64,000 nucleotides of DNA from Triangularia verruculosa. Lineage: Eukaryota > Ascomycota > Sordariomycetes > Sordariales > Podosporaceae. Below the pieces are notes generated by a model. The model was not told the origin of the DNA and made no database searches. It saw nothing but the letters and a program-made list of their open reading frames with translations. Positions 33,772 through 44,961 of the stretch are shown one piece after another. The stretch is from assembly GCA_033296885.1 (NCBI GenBank), contig MU863877.1, positions 589,965 through 653,964 on the forward strand, read 5' to 3'. Made by a program: the position numbers and the translations under genes. Within the stretch, counting starts at the first letter, position 1. Every line of letters begins with the position of its first letter.

Positions 33772-35214
33772 ACAACCCACCCTACTACGAACCAACCAAT
33801 TCCCCCAACAACAACAAAACCCACCCCCTGAAAGAAAGAAAAAAAGGGGCGGAAAAAGTGTCGACTCTTCTTTTCTTTGCCTGTGTTGTCAAAAGGGTTT
33901 GAATTGAGTTGGTTCATCATGGCAATGCGGAAAGCACGAAAGCCTACTACTTTTTTTGTATACTACTTACTACCCATCCATCATCATGACACACGCAAAA
34001 CGCAAACCAGAATGTCGTTGCTTGCTGTTTGCTTTTCTCTTCCGTCAAACTCAAAATGATTCCAATGACAACCAAAACAAAAAACAAAAAAACAATTTGA
34101 AACTTTTCATTGATATTTACTTGATCCGTGTGACCTAGATACACACATACATTACCTGTCCTTGCCCAGAAATGTTCCATGTAGTTTTCCTCACCACTCA
34201 AGAACATTCTGTCTGTCTATGAAGCTTCAAGATAAATAGCCAGTGAATGTTTTCCCCGGCAATACCCACAGTATTGCCGAAAATCTCAAAAAGTAGACAA
34301 CTGACCACCAGTATATCAAGACCCAAAAGGATAGCCATGCAAGAACACCGGGGTTCCATGAGTCCAAACAAGTCTTTGTTGCAAAGGTCTTGTTTGTTCC
34401 CCCCCCCCCCAACACATAGAAAAGTGGACCTACACTGTCCATACTCTTGCTCAAATGTTTGCGATATCCGGAATGTTTGTGTGGTGGTCTACAGCACTTA
34501 CCTGCCACTTACCAATGCTGGTCACGCTTGATCTTGTCAGTCGTCTTGCCATGGTGACAAAGCATGCATGTTGGCTGTTTGGGCCATGTGTTGGCCGGAA
34601 AGAACTAGTCTCAGAGGACTGCGGTTGTCCGACGTGCCCTTAGGTAATCTGTCATCGTCAAGTTAGCAGCCTGTCAGCCTCACCTGTAATGAGGGAACCT
34701 GACCAGAAACTGTGCTATCGGAGTCAAGGAGTGGTAAGGGCCCGGGTAGCTAAACAAGGGTCGTGGTGCCGACTGACGGGATGCGATAGAGGTGACATTG
34801 CTCAGGAAGAAAAGTGTTCGATAGCGGGCACGATGAGGAGCAGTGTTTAGGGTCCAGAGGCAGAGGGTCCAGAGGTAGAGAGCATGTCTGTGCAGTTTGG
34901 GCAAGGCACCACGGGGAAGACGAATCAAAGGGGCGTGCTCATGAGGGCAGGCAGGGAAAGGAAGGTGAAAACAGTAATTATCAAACCTCGAGTCCGGGAA
35001 CTATAAATGAACAAAACCTCTCAGAAAACCTTTTGCCGGGCGGAAATTGTACGAAATGCCAAATAGCTTTTCCACCCTTCTCCCAACACCACCCAACGCC
35101 GTCGAAAAGTCGAAAGAAATGTGGGAATAGCTTCGATATGATCGGACCTGTGCTTCGAGATCGATTTGGTTGGTCACATCCGGTGCTTCTCGTTTTCTGT
35201 GGTGAGTTGTTCAA
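33772..35214. other. Intergenic region, convergent
   Basis: 1.4 kb between a plus-strand and a minus-strand gene. It contains a 12-C homopolymer at 34399-34410. No gene seen. Confidence 0.5.
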
Positions 35215-36767
35215 TTAGTTACTGGACTGAGACTGTTTGTAAAAGACTGCGGCTCGGAGCTCACCCAGACGAGAGTACAACATGTAGAGCGCCATTCTGT
35301 TGCATTCTTCGGTGCCAGTAATCGTAACAAGACGCTCGTTGCTGTTGTCCTGTGGCTCATTAATCTTAATCACGCTGCCGCTGATTTGACGGATCTCGTT
35401 GATCTTCTGGCCACCCTTGCCGATGATGGCGCCAACCATGTCGTTGGGGATGTAAATCTGTTGAGTAAGACCTCCAGCAGGCACGCCACCGGGGCCGGCA
35501 GCCTGGGGGCCGTGAGGACCGGCGTGGGGCTGGGGTCCAACATGTCCGGCATGTCCGGCATGGGGTGGCATGTGAGGAGCAGCAGGTCCATAACCGCCAG
35601 CAGCCTGAGCACCAGCGTAGTGCATCGGGACCGCGGGACCAGGATGCGCCGCCTGAGGGTGGGCGCCATACTGGGGCGCGCCACCGTAAGCCTGGGGCGG
35701 CATGTGATGGGCTCTAGGCTCGGGACGGCGGTTGTTGTAGTGGTCACGGCTACCAAAGTTACCGCCGGCGGGCTGCGGGACATAGGGGATGACAGTCATG
35801 CCACCTGTGACGGGGGCAGGACCGCCGCTGCGGGTGGCGTAGGCAGAGGCAGCGGCTCCACCGAACCGCTCGTTGAGCTGCTCCAGAAGCGTGCTACCAA
35901 CGTAGTATGTAGCAATGTGAACAGCGTCAGCAACGCCCATGACAACCAGAGAACGCTCCGAAGACTGGGGGAGGCAGGAGTCCGAAGCGTTCAGGCGAGC
36001 ACCAGAAGCTTCCTGAATCTCCTTGATGCGAGACCCTCCCTTTCCAATGATGGAGCCAATCAGGACATGGGGGATAAGCAGACGCAGAGGATAAGTTTTG
36101 GAGTGCTGGTTGGAGGGCTCAGACAACGGCTCGTTGTTAAGGGTCCGAATAATCAAACCAAAGGCCTGCAATTGTTAGTTAGAGTCCAAGCCAGGAATGA
36201 ATACAAGAGATAGAAACATACCTTCGCAGAAGCATCGACCACACCACTGACAGTCAGGATACGCTCAACGGCGCCCTTTTGATAGTCACTGACAGTACAC
36301 TTGGCTCCTGAAAGCTGTCTGATTTTGGACACATTCTCGCCGCCCTTGCCAATTACCGTCGCAGCTTCGGGGCTCGAGATTACAGCTCGAATGTGAATCC
36401 AGGCAGTTTCATCGCGGGTCTCTGCGGGTGGATTCCCCTGAGCTTCGGAAGAGGCGGTATCGGTGGCGGGGTTGGCGGCAAGCTTCGCTTCGGGGGCATC
36501 TGGGACAACTGTGTCACCCTGCTCGTCCGTCGCCTCGGACTTCTCCCCATTTGTCTTTGCCGTGCCGTTCGCCTCAGGGGCGGGGGCGGAGGGAGTGTTC
36601 TCTTCGTTGAGGGGGGAAATGGGGTCCGCCTTGTTGTCCTCCTGCTGCTCCTTGATGACCTTGTCCAAAGCTGGACGTTTGGCCTCGGGCTGGTCGTTGC
36701 GGGAGGGGGACGACGTGTCCTCGAGAGGACGCTTGGTGGACTGAGTGGGCTGGGGAGAGGCGGACAT
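35215..36767 (-). CDS. Triple KH-domain RNA-binding protein (Rnc1/Pbp2/Hek2-like)
   Basis: Exons 36767-36222 and 36165-35215 (56-nt intron); 498 residues. An acidic, disordered N-terminus of about 120 residues is followed by three KH domains. Their GxxG loops are ATVIGKGGENV, GSIIGKGGSRI and GAIIGKGGQKI. KH2 and KH3 are separated by a long Gly/Pro/His/Ala-rich linker (MPPHAGHAGHVGPQPHAGPH) likely prone to phase separation or protein contacts. The intron splits KH1 from KH2 at DASAK|AFGLIIRTLN. The family binds poly(C)-like or U-rich RNA and controls mRNA stability and localisation. The exact orthology (S. pombe Rnc1 versus yeast Pbp2/Hek2) is not settled from the sequence alone. Codons are uniformly C-ending, suggesting high expression. 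Confidence 0.92.
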
Positions 36768-38191
36768 GGTGGAATACCTAACTGAGTGATCTTCTTCTTC
36801 TTCAGGGGGGAAGGGTGATATTGTTTCACTTTGTGAGCAGGTCGTTTGCTCAGTTGTCGAAAAGCTCCAAGTATATCAATTGAACTGTTATGTTGTTTAT
36901 CTACACCTAGGGGGTTTTCGAAGGAAAACGTGCTGGTGTAGTGGCGGGGCTGGACTGGACTGGGTCGTGAACTGAAGAGGGCTTGACTTGGGCCGGGACG
37001 GACTGGAGGCTAGTAGCTCGGAGTGGGTGAAGACTTGTCAAAACAAGAAAGCGGTGGCTTGAGGGCGTGCAAATGATAGAGAGAGGGTGTGATCCGGTGC
37101 CAACTCAATCAGTGCTGCGCGACAAGCTACAAGCAACTGTGGCGACCTGACGAGGGTTGGATGGACGGGAGGCGCGACGGGCGGAGGGTGAAGTGTTGGG
37201 TAGTAGGTAAGTGAAGAAGGAGGTGAATTGTGATGGCAGAGGCAGGTGCTTGTGATGGGTGACGGCGGGGGAGTGAAGGCAGAAGGATCGGGCGGGTGGT
37301 TCTTGCGGAAAAAAGCACCTCGAGGTATCTCAAACCTTTTGCCTGTCAAACCGGGCGTGTTCCGTTTCAAATCGCCTCTCCTGAGCCTTCCGTTCTCAGC
37401 TTTTCTTCTTTTCAGCGAAGCGACAGCTGTTTTCTGTTGCGCTGCGACGGGACGCAGACAAGTTGTTTGGTGTGTGGAATGCGACCGATGCGCAAGGCAG
37501 CGTGCAGAATTAATATCGAGAGGCAAACGGATGGATGCGGGAGACCGTGTGATTGCGAGAGACGGCACGACGCGATTTCCAGATTTTCGGTTCTGGTTCT
37601 GCTGCGATGGTAGGTAAGTTGTGAGTTGTGACGGAGAAGGGGAAGGAGGTATGAGGTAGGAGGTGATGTCTCGAGAAAAAGAGGCCCGGGACAATCGTAG
37701 GAGTTTTGGCTGGAGGGGACGGAAATGGAAGCGACGGGAGACCCATCAGCTCACGGCAGCCTCGCTGGGCACGGTGGGTGCTTTTTCACCACTCTGGCCA
37801 CAGCCGGCCGATGTTTTAATTTAGCGGTAAGAGTGGGGCAAACACGTCGCGATCGACTCCTGATTGGGCCGCGAGACCACCAACAGTGGAACGGTAGCAA
37901 CGCCCGGGCCTTTTGACTGTCGTCCATTTAATTTACAACTCCCTTAAACGCATACCCTCCACTCTGTACGACCATTGTAATTGACTCCTCGCCAGCACTC
38001 TAGCAGGTCCTTGGTGTTCTTGGAAGACGGAAATACGAAATATTAGAATTACATAAACTGCGGCTGGAGCATCACGAGCCCCGCCGGCCTCCACCTTTAT
38101 AATTCGAGTCCTTCTATTTTCATCCCACCTGGTCTGGCCCGCTCCCGTCTCTGCTGCCGTACACGGAGACTCCTCCTGTTGTCCGAGCCCA
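36768..38191. other. Divergent promoter region between the KH-protein gene and the CENP-K-like gene
   Basis: 1.4 kb, with CT-rich stretches near the KH gene and a TCGCGA element (WCGCGW type) around 37846 on the CENP-K side. Small frames in 37038-37746 look like chance. Confidence 0.5.
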
Positions 38192-39233
38192 ATGGAGTAT
38201 GAGTATGACAACCCCGCTAGAAGAGCTCATGAGGCCGATATGGAGCGGACAATTCAGGAGCTAAACAAGAGAAAGAGAGAGCTTGAGGAGGCGATACAAC
38301 AGGTTCGTTCCGTCACCATGTGCTGTGCCTCACCCTTCTAATTATTTATTCTAGTTACGGTCATCTTCGACTGTGCCAGATTCTGAGCCCTCGCCAGAAG
38401 ATACGTTGGAAATATTTGCCAAGGCATATGAAGACGTTGCCGAGTCACGGCCATTTCTTCCTACGCCAGGCTCTGTGTTGCCAGCGCTGCTTGCCATAAG
38501 GACGGCACGGAAGACAATCACCGAGTCTAGTGAGCATTTGGAGTCGCAGGCGAGCTCACAGGATGAGGTTGCTCGCAAGTTGGAAAGCGAAAAGACAGCC
38601 CTGCGGGAGCAACAGGCACTGAAAACGGCCCTGGAGAACCGTATCAGGTCTCTACGCGAAGGACTTGAGAACAAGCAGGAAAAGAGCCCAGAGCAGATCG
38701 CCAAAGAACGCATTGCAGAGCTGAAGCGACAAAACAAGGAGTGGGATAACAAGACGACCAAATTAACTAAGGATCTTGACTGGTTCATTGAAGAACATTT
38801 AGGGCCTATGTTGGCAGCCGAAGATCTTGGCGGCCCGGTTGTAGGCCAGCTGACGGATATTGATCCCGAGGACTTGAGTGCCGGCTTCAGTGCTCAAGGA
38901 AAGCTCAAAAAGGCGAAGGAGCAACCAGATGTCGACAAACGACAAAGACGGATAGACGAGATATGGGGCCCCCAGGAGCAACGGGGCGAACCCAACAAGA
39001 GAAAGCGAGAGGGCGATGAGGCATCAGCGGCAGTTGCCGAGATTAGGCGGCTCATTGAGCAACTGATAAACAAGCTGGTCGAGTCCCAAGGCGACAACTC
39101 GGCATGCTATTTGAGAATACCTAAAGAAACGGCAGCTGTTAGGTTTCTCGTCCGATCAAAGGTCGCCATGTTCCATCCGAAGGATGCGCAACAGTTGCGA
39201 CTTGTAGACTTTGGGCGAGATATCGACGATTAG
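38192..39233 (+). CDS. CENP-K-like kinetochore protein (Sim4 family), coiled coil
   Basis: Exons 38192-38302 and 38355-39233 (52-nt intron); 329 residues. The N-terminus (MERTIQELNKRKRELEEAIQQ) and residues about 85-170 (EVARKLESEKTALREQQALK, IAKERIAELKRQNKEWDNK) are strong coiled coils. The C-terminus (RIPKETAAVRFLVRSKVAMF then HPKDAQQLRLVDFGRDIDD) resembles the CENP-K/Sim4 ending, in which a hydrophobic helix is followed by HPxDxxxxRLxxF. CENP-K is part of the inner-kinetochore CCAN complex with CENP-H. Identification is by this pattern, not by a database search; another coiled-coil kinetochore protein is possible. Confidence 0.65.
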
Positions 39234-39747
39234 TCATTCAGGGGCAATGACAGGAAACAACGGCAGCATTGACATTCGGCAGCGGGGATCTGCCGTTACA
39301 TGATGCAGACAATCATCTAACACTTGGGCCTGGACGGAAAACCTAGAGATCTTACTAAGACTATCGAACTCACAGAGCAACCAAATGATACCTGGCGAAC
39401 ATGTAGAAAACCAATCCCACCATCCTAGAATGCGATTCATAACCATCGCCATCAAGAACAATTATCCTGTAGCCTCCCAATGACGTTGTGGCATCTCGAC
39501 CCCAATTGACCAATCAAACGTTTACATGACTCTGACCTTTTCCCACCCCTTGCATTTCAATTAAGCAACGCGAACGCGTTTTTGGAAACGCGTCTCCCAA
39601 ACTTCCCAATCATTGTCCAAAGAGATCATGAGAAGAGGTGCATATGCCATTTGCCAACAACTACTCAAACCCAACCAATCAAGAACAACCACACCATTCA
39701 GCAACCTACCTCACCGCTGTCCCTGTCGCTGCCGCCGCCCCTTCACC
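39234..39747. other. dUTPase promoter region
   Basis: About 510 nt between tandem plus-strand genes. It contains the MluI-box cluster at 39568-39593 and an in-frame upstream ATG at 39628 that could extend the dUTPase by 40 residues. Confidence 0.6.
39568..39593 (+). promoter_or_regulatory. MluI cell-cycle box cluster upstream of dUTPase
   Basis: ACGCGA (39568-39573), ACGCGT (39574-39579) and ACGCGT (39588-39593) lie within 26 nt. ACGCGT is the MBF (Mbp1-Swi6) binding site that drives G1/S expression of DNA-synthesis genes in yeasts, including dUTPase. The cluster is 155-180 nt before ATG 39748 but only 35 nt before the upstream ATG at 39628. Confidence 0.6.
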
Positions 39748-40546
39748 ATGACTGCCACCGTCCGCAACGATCCCATAGTCCCCACTTCCCCACCAGCAGC
39801 GAAGCGTCTCAAAACTGACACTTCTCCCACCACAACCACTGTCGAAGGAAACACCACGACCACAACGACCGCCGAAGGGAATAACACGGCTAATTCTTCA
39901 AATACCACTACTACCGTCACAACAATGGGCTCCGAAGTCGTCCCCGCTCTCCAGGTGAAGAAGCTGAGCGCCACTGCTCGCCTTCCCACCAGGGGCTCAG
40001 CCTTCGCTGCTGGATACGATCTCTATGCGTCAAAAGACACCACCATCCCCGCCAGAGGAAAAGCGCTGGTTGATACGGACATCAGCATTGCTGTGCCAGC
40101 CAATACATGTAAAAAGCTCCCTTTTTTCACTTTCACAAAACTCACCTCACTTTTACCTGAACCCCTCACACACGCACACACTCACACATAAACCTCCCCT
40201 CTCTCACCACGCCCTATCTCATGAAATACCGGTACTAACTACCAAAAAAAAAGACGGCCGCATAGCCCCCCGCTCCGGCCTCGCAGCCAAGCACTTCATC
40301 GACACCGGCGCGGGCGTCATCGACGCCGACTACCGCGGCCCGGTCAAAGTCTTGCTCTTCAACCACGCCGACGCCGACTTTGAGGTCAAGGAGGGGGACA
40401 GGATCGCCCAGCTCGTCGTGGAGAGGATCTACACCCCCGAAGTCGTCGAGGTGCAGGAGCTCGAAGAGAGCGTGAGAGGGGCTGGTGGGTTTGGGAGCAC
40501 GGGTGGCTTTGCCGGTGTTGCTGGCGCCGCCGAGGTGCCTAAATAA
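39748..40546 (+). CDS. dut1: dUTP diphosphatase (dUTPase)
   Basis: Hydrolyses dUTP to dUMP and PPi, keeping uracil out of DNA. Exons 39748-40108 and 40254-40546 (145-nt intron with a TACTAAC branch site); 217 residues from ATG 39748 in a good CACCATG context. All five motifs of the homotrimeric family are present: AAGYDLYA, GRIAPRSGLA, GVIDADYRGPVKVLLFN, GDRIAQLVVERI and the C-terminal P-loop-like RGAGGFGSTG. The N-terminal 75 residues are Thr/Asn-rich and contain a basic KRLK patch that may serve nuclear import. An in-frame ATG at 39628 would add an Arg-rich, acid-free 40-residue leader like a mitochondrial presequence. Confidence 0.95.
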
Positions 40547-40826
40547 GTTTTCCGATGAAAATGTATGGAAATGCATAGGATTAGGTAGCTCTGAGATCAG
40601 GGGTTGAGAGAGAACCCTCGATTCTGATATCATGTTCAAGTGAGGGGATAATAAAGCTATCAATTTCTTTCGGGCATTGACGCAAAAATAGAAATAAAAC
40701 ACAAATGTAATTTCAACCCAAAAACACCCAAGCATGGTATATATTCCCCAGAAACAAAACAGATCTATCGCAACGCTCCCTTTCTAAGGTTCTTTCCCTT
40801 CTAAACGCACCAAAACACCACCAGCC

Positions 40827-42305
40827 TTATAATTTCCGCGCTTTAAACACCACCTTCGGCTCCCTCAAACTATCCAAATACCTCACCAACTTCAACTCCG
40901 CCGCCTTGCTCTTGAGAACTTGCATCTGCTTCCTCCCCAACCCTTCCCCTTCCCCATCCCCATCCCCATCCCCATTCCTCCCCCCCTGTTCCTTCACCCC
41001 CCTAACCATCCCCGCCAACCTCTCCCCCATCCCCTCCGCCGTCTTCGCCAGAACCTCATGCATACTCCCCAGCACCTTCTCCGCCGCCCTCGCCAACGGC
41101 AAATCCAGCGCGTCAACCCCATCCTCACTCAACCAGCTCCTCCTCCCGTCCAGCCCCGGCTCCTTCGTAGCTGAAGCATTCCACACCGCCTCCCTCATCC
41201 GAACAACCATCAGCGCGGCAAACATATCCCCCGTCCCACTGAAATAACAGTCAATCGCCGGGAACGAAATCTTGAAACCCCTCGGTTTCCTGTTGCTCGT
41301 CATGCTCGACCCGACTACACTTAGCGTTTTCCCCGGAGTATCCCCGTTTGTGTTATCCGGCAGGGAGACAGAAGTGATGACTACATGCGGCACACCAAAC
41401 CTCTCATGCAGCACCTCAATCGCCTTTCCTAAACTCACCATATCAGTAATCTTCACTTCGGATAACAGCCTACCCTTTCGTTAGCACCCCCCCTCAAAAG
41501 TATGTATGTAGCAAAAGGGGGACAAACTCAGCCTCAAACTGATTAGGCAGCACCAAATCCGCCCTCCCCACCAGTCCCCTATAAACCGGCACGACCTCCC
41601 CCCCTACATACAAGTTCCCGTTATCACCCATCACCGGGTCCAGCACCCAAAAGAATTTTCCCGATTTGGACTTGGATCGGAGTTCCTCCGCGATCTGCCC
41701 CACTGCTTCGAGCGCGGGGGCGCCGGGGACGTAGCCTGATAGCATCATGTCAAAGTCGTCGAGGTAGGATTGCTTGAGGCCTGCCCAGAGGTCGAGGATC
41801 TGGGCGGGTGTGGAGCGGGTTCCTTTCCATTGGCCGTAGCCGGTGTGGTTGGAGAAGTCGACTGTGTTGAGGGCGGCGACGTCGCAGCCTAGGGATTGCA
41901 TGGTGAAGGAGGCGATTTTGTTGCCTACGTAGCTTTTTTTTTGGGGGGGGGGTTAGTTGATGGGGAGGTGTGGGAGGGGGGGTATGTGAGGCTCATGAGG
42001 GGGGAGAGAACAGTGAGTGAACGTGGTGAGAGGTGAGTGAAGGTCGTGAGGTGAAGGGGTTTAATCTCGAGAGGTGATCAAGTTCGTGATGGGGGAGTAA
42101 AAGAGTGAAAAATGTTGAGGCCGATGGAAGTACGATATAAGGGTGAGGGCAGAGAGTAAAAAACTCACCCAGAAACGACCTTTTAACACATCATTAGCAC
42201 AACCACCTTCTCAAACCAAACCAAAACACAAAAAAAATGAGATTGTCATACATGGCTCGCAACAGCCAACACGCGCGTTTCTGGCACCGGCGGTGCTGCG
42301 CTCAT
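40827..42305 (-). CDS. Pyridoxal kinase (PdxK/Bud16 family) with an 11-nt microexon
   Basis: Phosphorylates pyridoxal, pyridoxine and pyridoxamine to supply PLP. Exons: 42305-42252, 42179-42169 (11 nt), 41932-41528 and 41469-40827; introns 72, 236 and 58 nt; 370 residues. The microexon GTCGTTTCTGG supplies VVSG, so exon 1 (MSAAPPVPETRVLAVASH) joins exon 3 as ASHVVSGYVGNKIASFTMQS, the expected ribokinase-fold start. Every splice site has GT-AG ends and a branch-like site. Active-site motif SGTGDMFAAL holds the catalytic Asp. Also typical are LDPVMGDNGNLYV and LPNQFEAELLS. The C-terminal segment has a GDGDGDGEGEG insert encoded by a GGGGAT-type repeat. Confidence 0.92.
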
Positions 42306-43257
42306 TATCGCGGTGATATCTTCACACTTTTCCCACCTATACAGACTCTCCTCTGTATGCGACAACCTGGAAGGAAGCCGTTGTGTTTGTTTGCGCAACA
42401 GGCAGCGGATCGGAGCGGGTGACCGGAGCGGCGGCGGATTCGAAATCGCCTGGGATGTCTGGAAAAAAACAAGTATATCGGCCGATAAAAACCCAAAATC
42501 GTAGCAAACAACAGACGACGAAATGCAGGTTCAAAAAGGGGCCGCCCAGTGTCAGGTTAAGATGGATGACATATACATAACAAGAGTCCCGATTTCCCGG
42601 GTGACTCGAAACCCTCCCTCCCCCCAATAAAAAAAAAAAAAAAAGGGAATCCACATGCGATATCGCCCATTCCCCCCCCGTCAGCGGCCACGAACGCCCG
42701 ATCTTCTAGGCGCACCTCAAAACGTTAGTTTCACTGAAAAAACATAACATCCTTGGAAACCCGGGCAAGTTTCATTTGCCATGTGCCCGATTTCAAAAAG
42801 GGGGGTTCTAGAAACCCAGGCACAAGATTCCATGTCAGGGTCTGACCAAGGACGGGTCGATGACATGGCATTTAATTACCCCGCCATCAGAGATCCCCGC
42901 ACCCCAGCTTCAAAATTGGGGTTGGATCTGATGAGACCGCCACAACGGTGCCCGAGTGCCGTGCTCATGGGATGGGATTCATCGTGGTGTATAAAAGATG
43001 GAATACGCTTATGCAAAATGCAAAGTGGGACGGGAACAGACTTCATTACCATGCCCTGCCCCGACTCGACATCAAATGGCTGCCAGTTATTAACATGTTG
43101 ATACACACTCCCCAACCATTAGCCACCACCTTCCTTCCCGCAAAAAATACACATATTTTCCACTGGTGTTGTAGGTATCATCCATGCACAAGGTCAATTC
43201 CATTTGATTAACGTGACGGTCGTTATCGTTTTAGATTGCTTCACCACCTTGCGGCCG
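42306..43257. other. Intergenic region between pyridoxal kinase and PCNA
   Basis: About 950 nt: the pyridoxal kinase promoter and PCNA 3' flank (both genes on the minus strand). It contains a 16-A run near 42630-42645. No gene seen. Confidence 0.5.
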
Positions 43258-44141
43258 TTACTCATCGTCGCCGATCTGTATAACCGTTAGCTTGGCCCTG
43301 AATTAAGACGGTAGGTGTGAGACATACCTTTGGCGCAAGGTAGAAGCGGAGATAGCTGCCTCCTTCCATGGCATACTCCACCATCAAGGGCACCTCAGCC
43401 GAGAGGCAGAGCTTGACTTGGGTGGACAAGGGCTGGGCCTTGCAGAAGTTTGTGAGATATTTGAGAGAAAAGGTAAGCGACACAGGCTCGCTGAGCTCAA
43501 TGTCGATCGACTCGGAGGGCTTCTCGACATTGTTGTGTTGCCTGAGCGTGATGGCGCCGTTGCCGATATCACCAGTAGAAGAGAACTTGACGCCGTCCTT
43601 GGACGCCTCGATTGTGACAGACTCGGACATGGCCATCAAATCCGTCGTGATGCGCTTGAACTCGGCTGATGACATGGTGATGGTGGCCGCATACTCGGTA
43701 TCGGGAATGCCCAAATGCTCCTGGTCAATGTCCATGAGCTTGAGGTCGTACTCGGAGATTCTGTCCGCTCCACTCTCAAACACCAGGTTCAGGACATCGG
43801 GCGCATCCTCGGCCTTGAGCGTCAACGTGTCGTCGTTGCCCGCCGCGCGCAGCACCTTGGTAAGGGAGGTGAGGTTGACTCCGAGGGCAATGTTCCGGTC
43901 GCAGCGGAAGGGCGCGAAGGTCTCGGCCTTGAGCATCATCGACACGAGGGCGACGTGGCTGTTGTCCATAGCCTGGAGGGCGATGCCGCTGTCATTGCAG
44001 TCAAAGTTGCAGTCCTGGACAAGATCCTTGATCGCATCGACAACCTGTTCAAACGGCTATTAGCAACCGACCTTTCGCGGTTTTCCGAACCTTCCTCACC
44101 TTCTTCAAGACCTGCGCCGTGCTCAACCGAGCTTCAAGCAT
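43258..44141 (-). CDS. pol30: Proliferating cell nuclear antigen (PCNA, sliding clamp)
   Basis: Homotrimeric DNA clamp for replicative polymerases and repair. Exons 44141-44100, 44044-43328 and 43275-43258 (introns 55 and 52 nt); 258 residues, exactly family size. The sequence begins MLEARLSTAQVLKKVVDAIK. It includes the DNA-facing DCNFDC and the SHVALVSMML segment, the interdomain connector region (LMDIDQEHLGIPDTEYAATI), and ends LAPKIGDDE. The last exon encodes only IGDDE. The ubiquitin/SUMO acceptor Lys region (FSLKYLTNFCKA) is present. MluI-box-like elements lie upstream at 44382-44414. Confidence 0.97.
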
Positions 44142-44961
44142 TGCTGTTTGGTATATCGTCAGCTTCCCGGTGTCGATCGAGGGGCAAGGCCGAGGTGCCC
44201 ATGACGACAGCGGTCTGGTGGGTATTCTTACTGAATGATTTTGTGTGGGATTACTGGGAAAGAAATCGATTTGGTAGTCGCAGAGATGGGCTGCTGGAAG
44301 AAGTCGTGGTGGTCGTCGTTGGAAGATCTTGGGTCGAAATGTTGGTGAGTTCTGAGTGGGAGAAAGACAGAAGAAAGTGGAACGCGACGCGCTTTTGCGG
44401 TTGAAAAGACGCGACCAGGGGTTTGATTGATTCCCTTTTTCGGACTAGTGGATTCGGCTGCCTTGTGCCAAGCACCAGCTGGCCATCCCTTTCACCGCTG
44501 TCAACACTGAGACGCATGGCCCCCCTTTTCAACCACATCTCACCGACATTTCGAACAAGATCAAATCGCTTCAATGGGCATATATTGAACTGTTCAATAC
44601 CATGTCCCCAATTATTTAATTACAAAAAACCAGTGTTGAATAAACACATAAAGTTCCACCGCATTCCCTCCAGCAGTTTTCCCTGCTTGCCATCCCATAA
44701 ACGCCTCCCTCCATAGTCCTGTTGTCCAGAAAAACAATTTGGATGATGCGAACCATTCCAGTAGAAAAGATAAAAAAAAAGAAAAAAAGGAAAAAGAATA
44801 AAACAGGGAAGCGTTTCTATACAAAGCCTCCATCTAGTAAAATAGGCGATAATGCGTATGACTGACCCAAGCCTGAGCTTATTTATTGATGCAAGGGTAA
44901 AGACAGAAAAAGTTGAAACATCGTACGTGTGTTGTTGTTGTTGTTGTTATCGTCATAAGAA
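44142..44961. other. PCNA promoter region
   Basis: About 820 nt upstream of PCNA and downstream of the vezatin-like gene (both minus strand). Contains the ACGCGA/ACGCGC elements listed separately; no gene. Confidence 0.5.
44382..44414. promoter_or_regulatory. MluI-box-like elements upstream of PCNA
   Basis: ACGCGA at 44382-44387, overlapping ACGCGC at 44387-44392, and a second ACGCGA at 44409-44414 lie 240-275 nt before the PCNA ATG. These match the WCGCGW core bound by MBF-type factors and parallel the dUTPase promoter in the same window. Confidence 0.5.
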
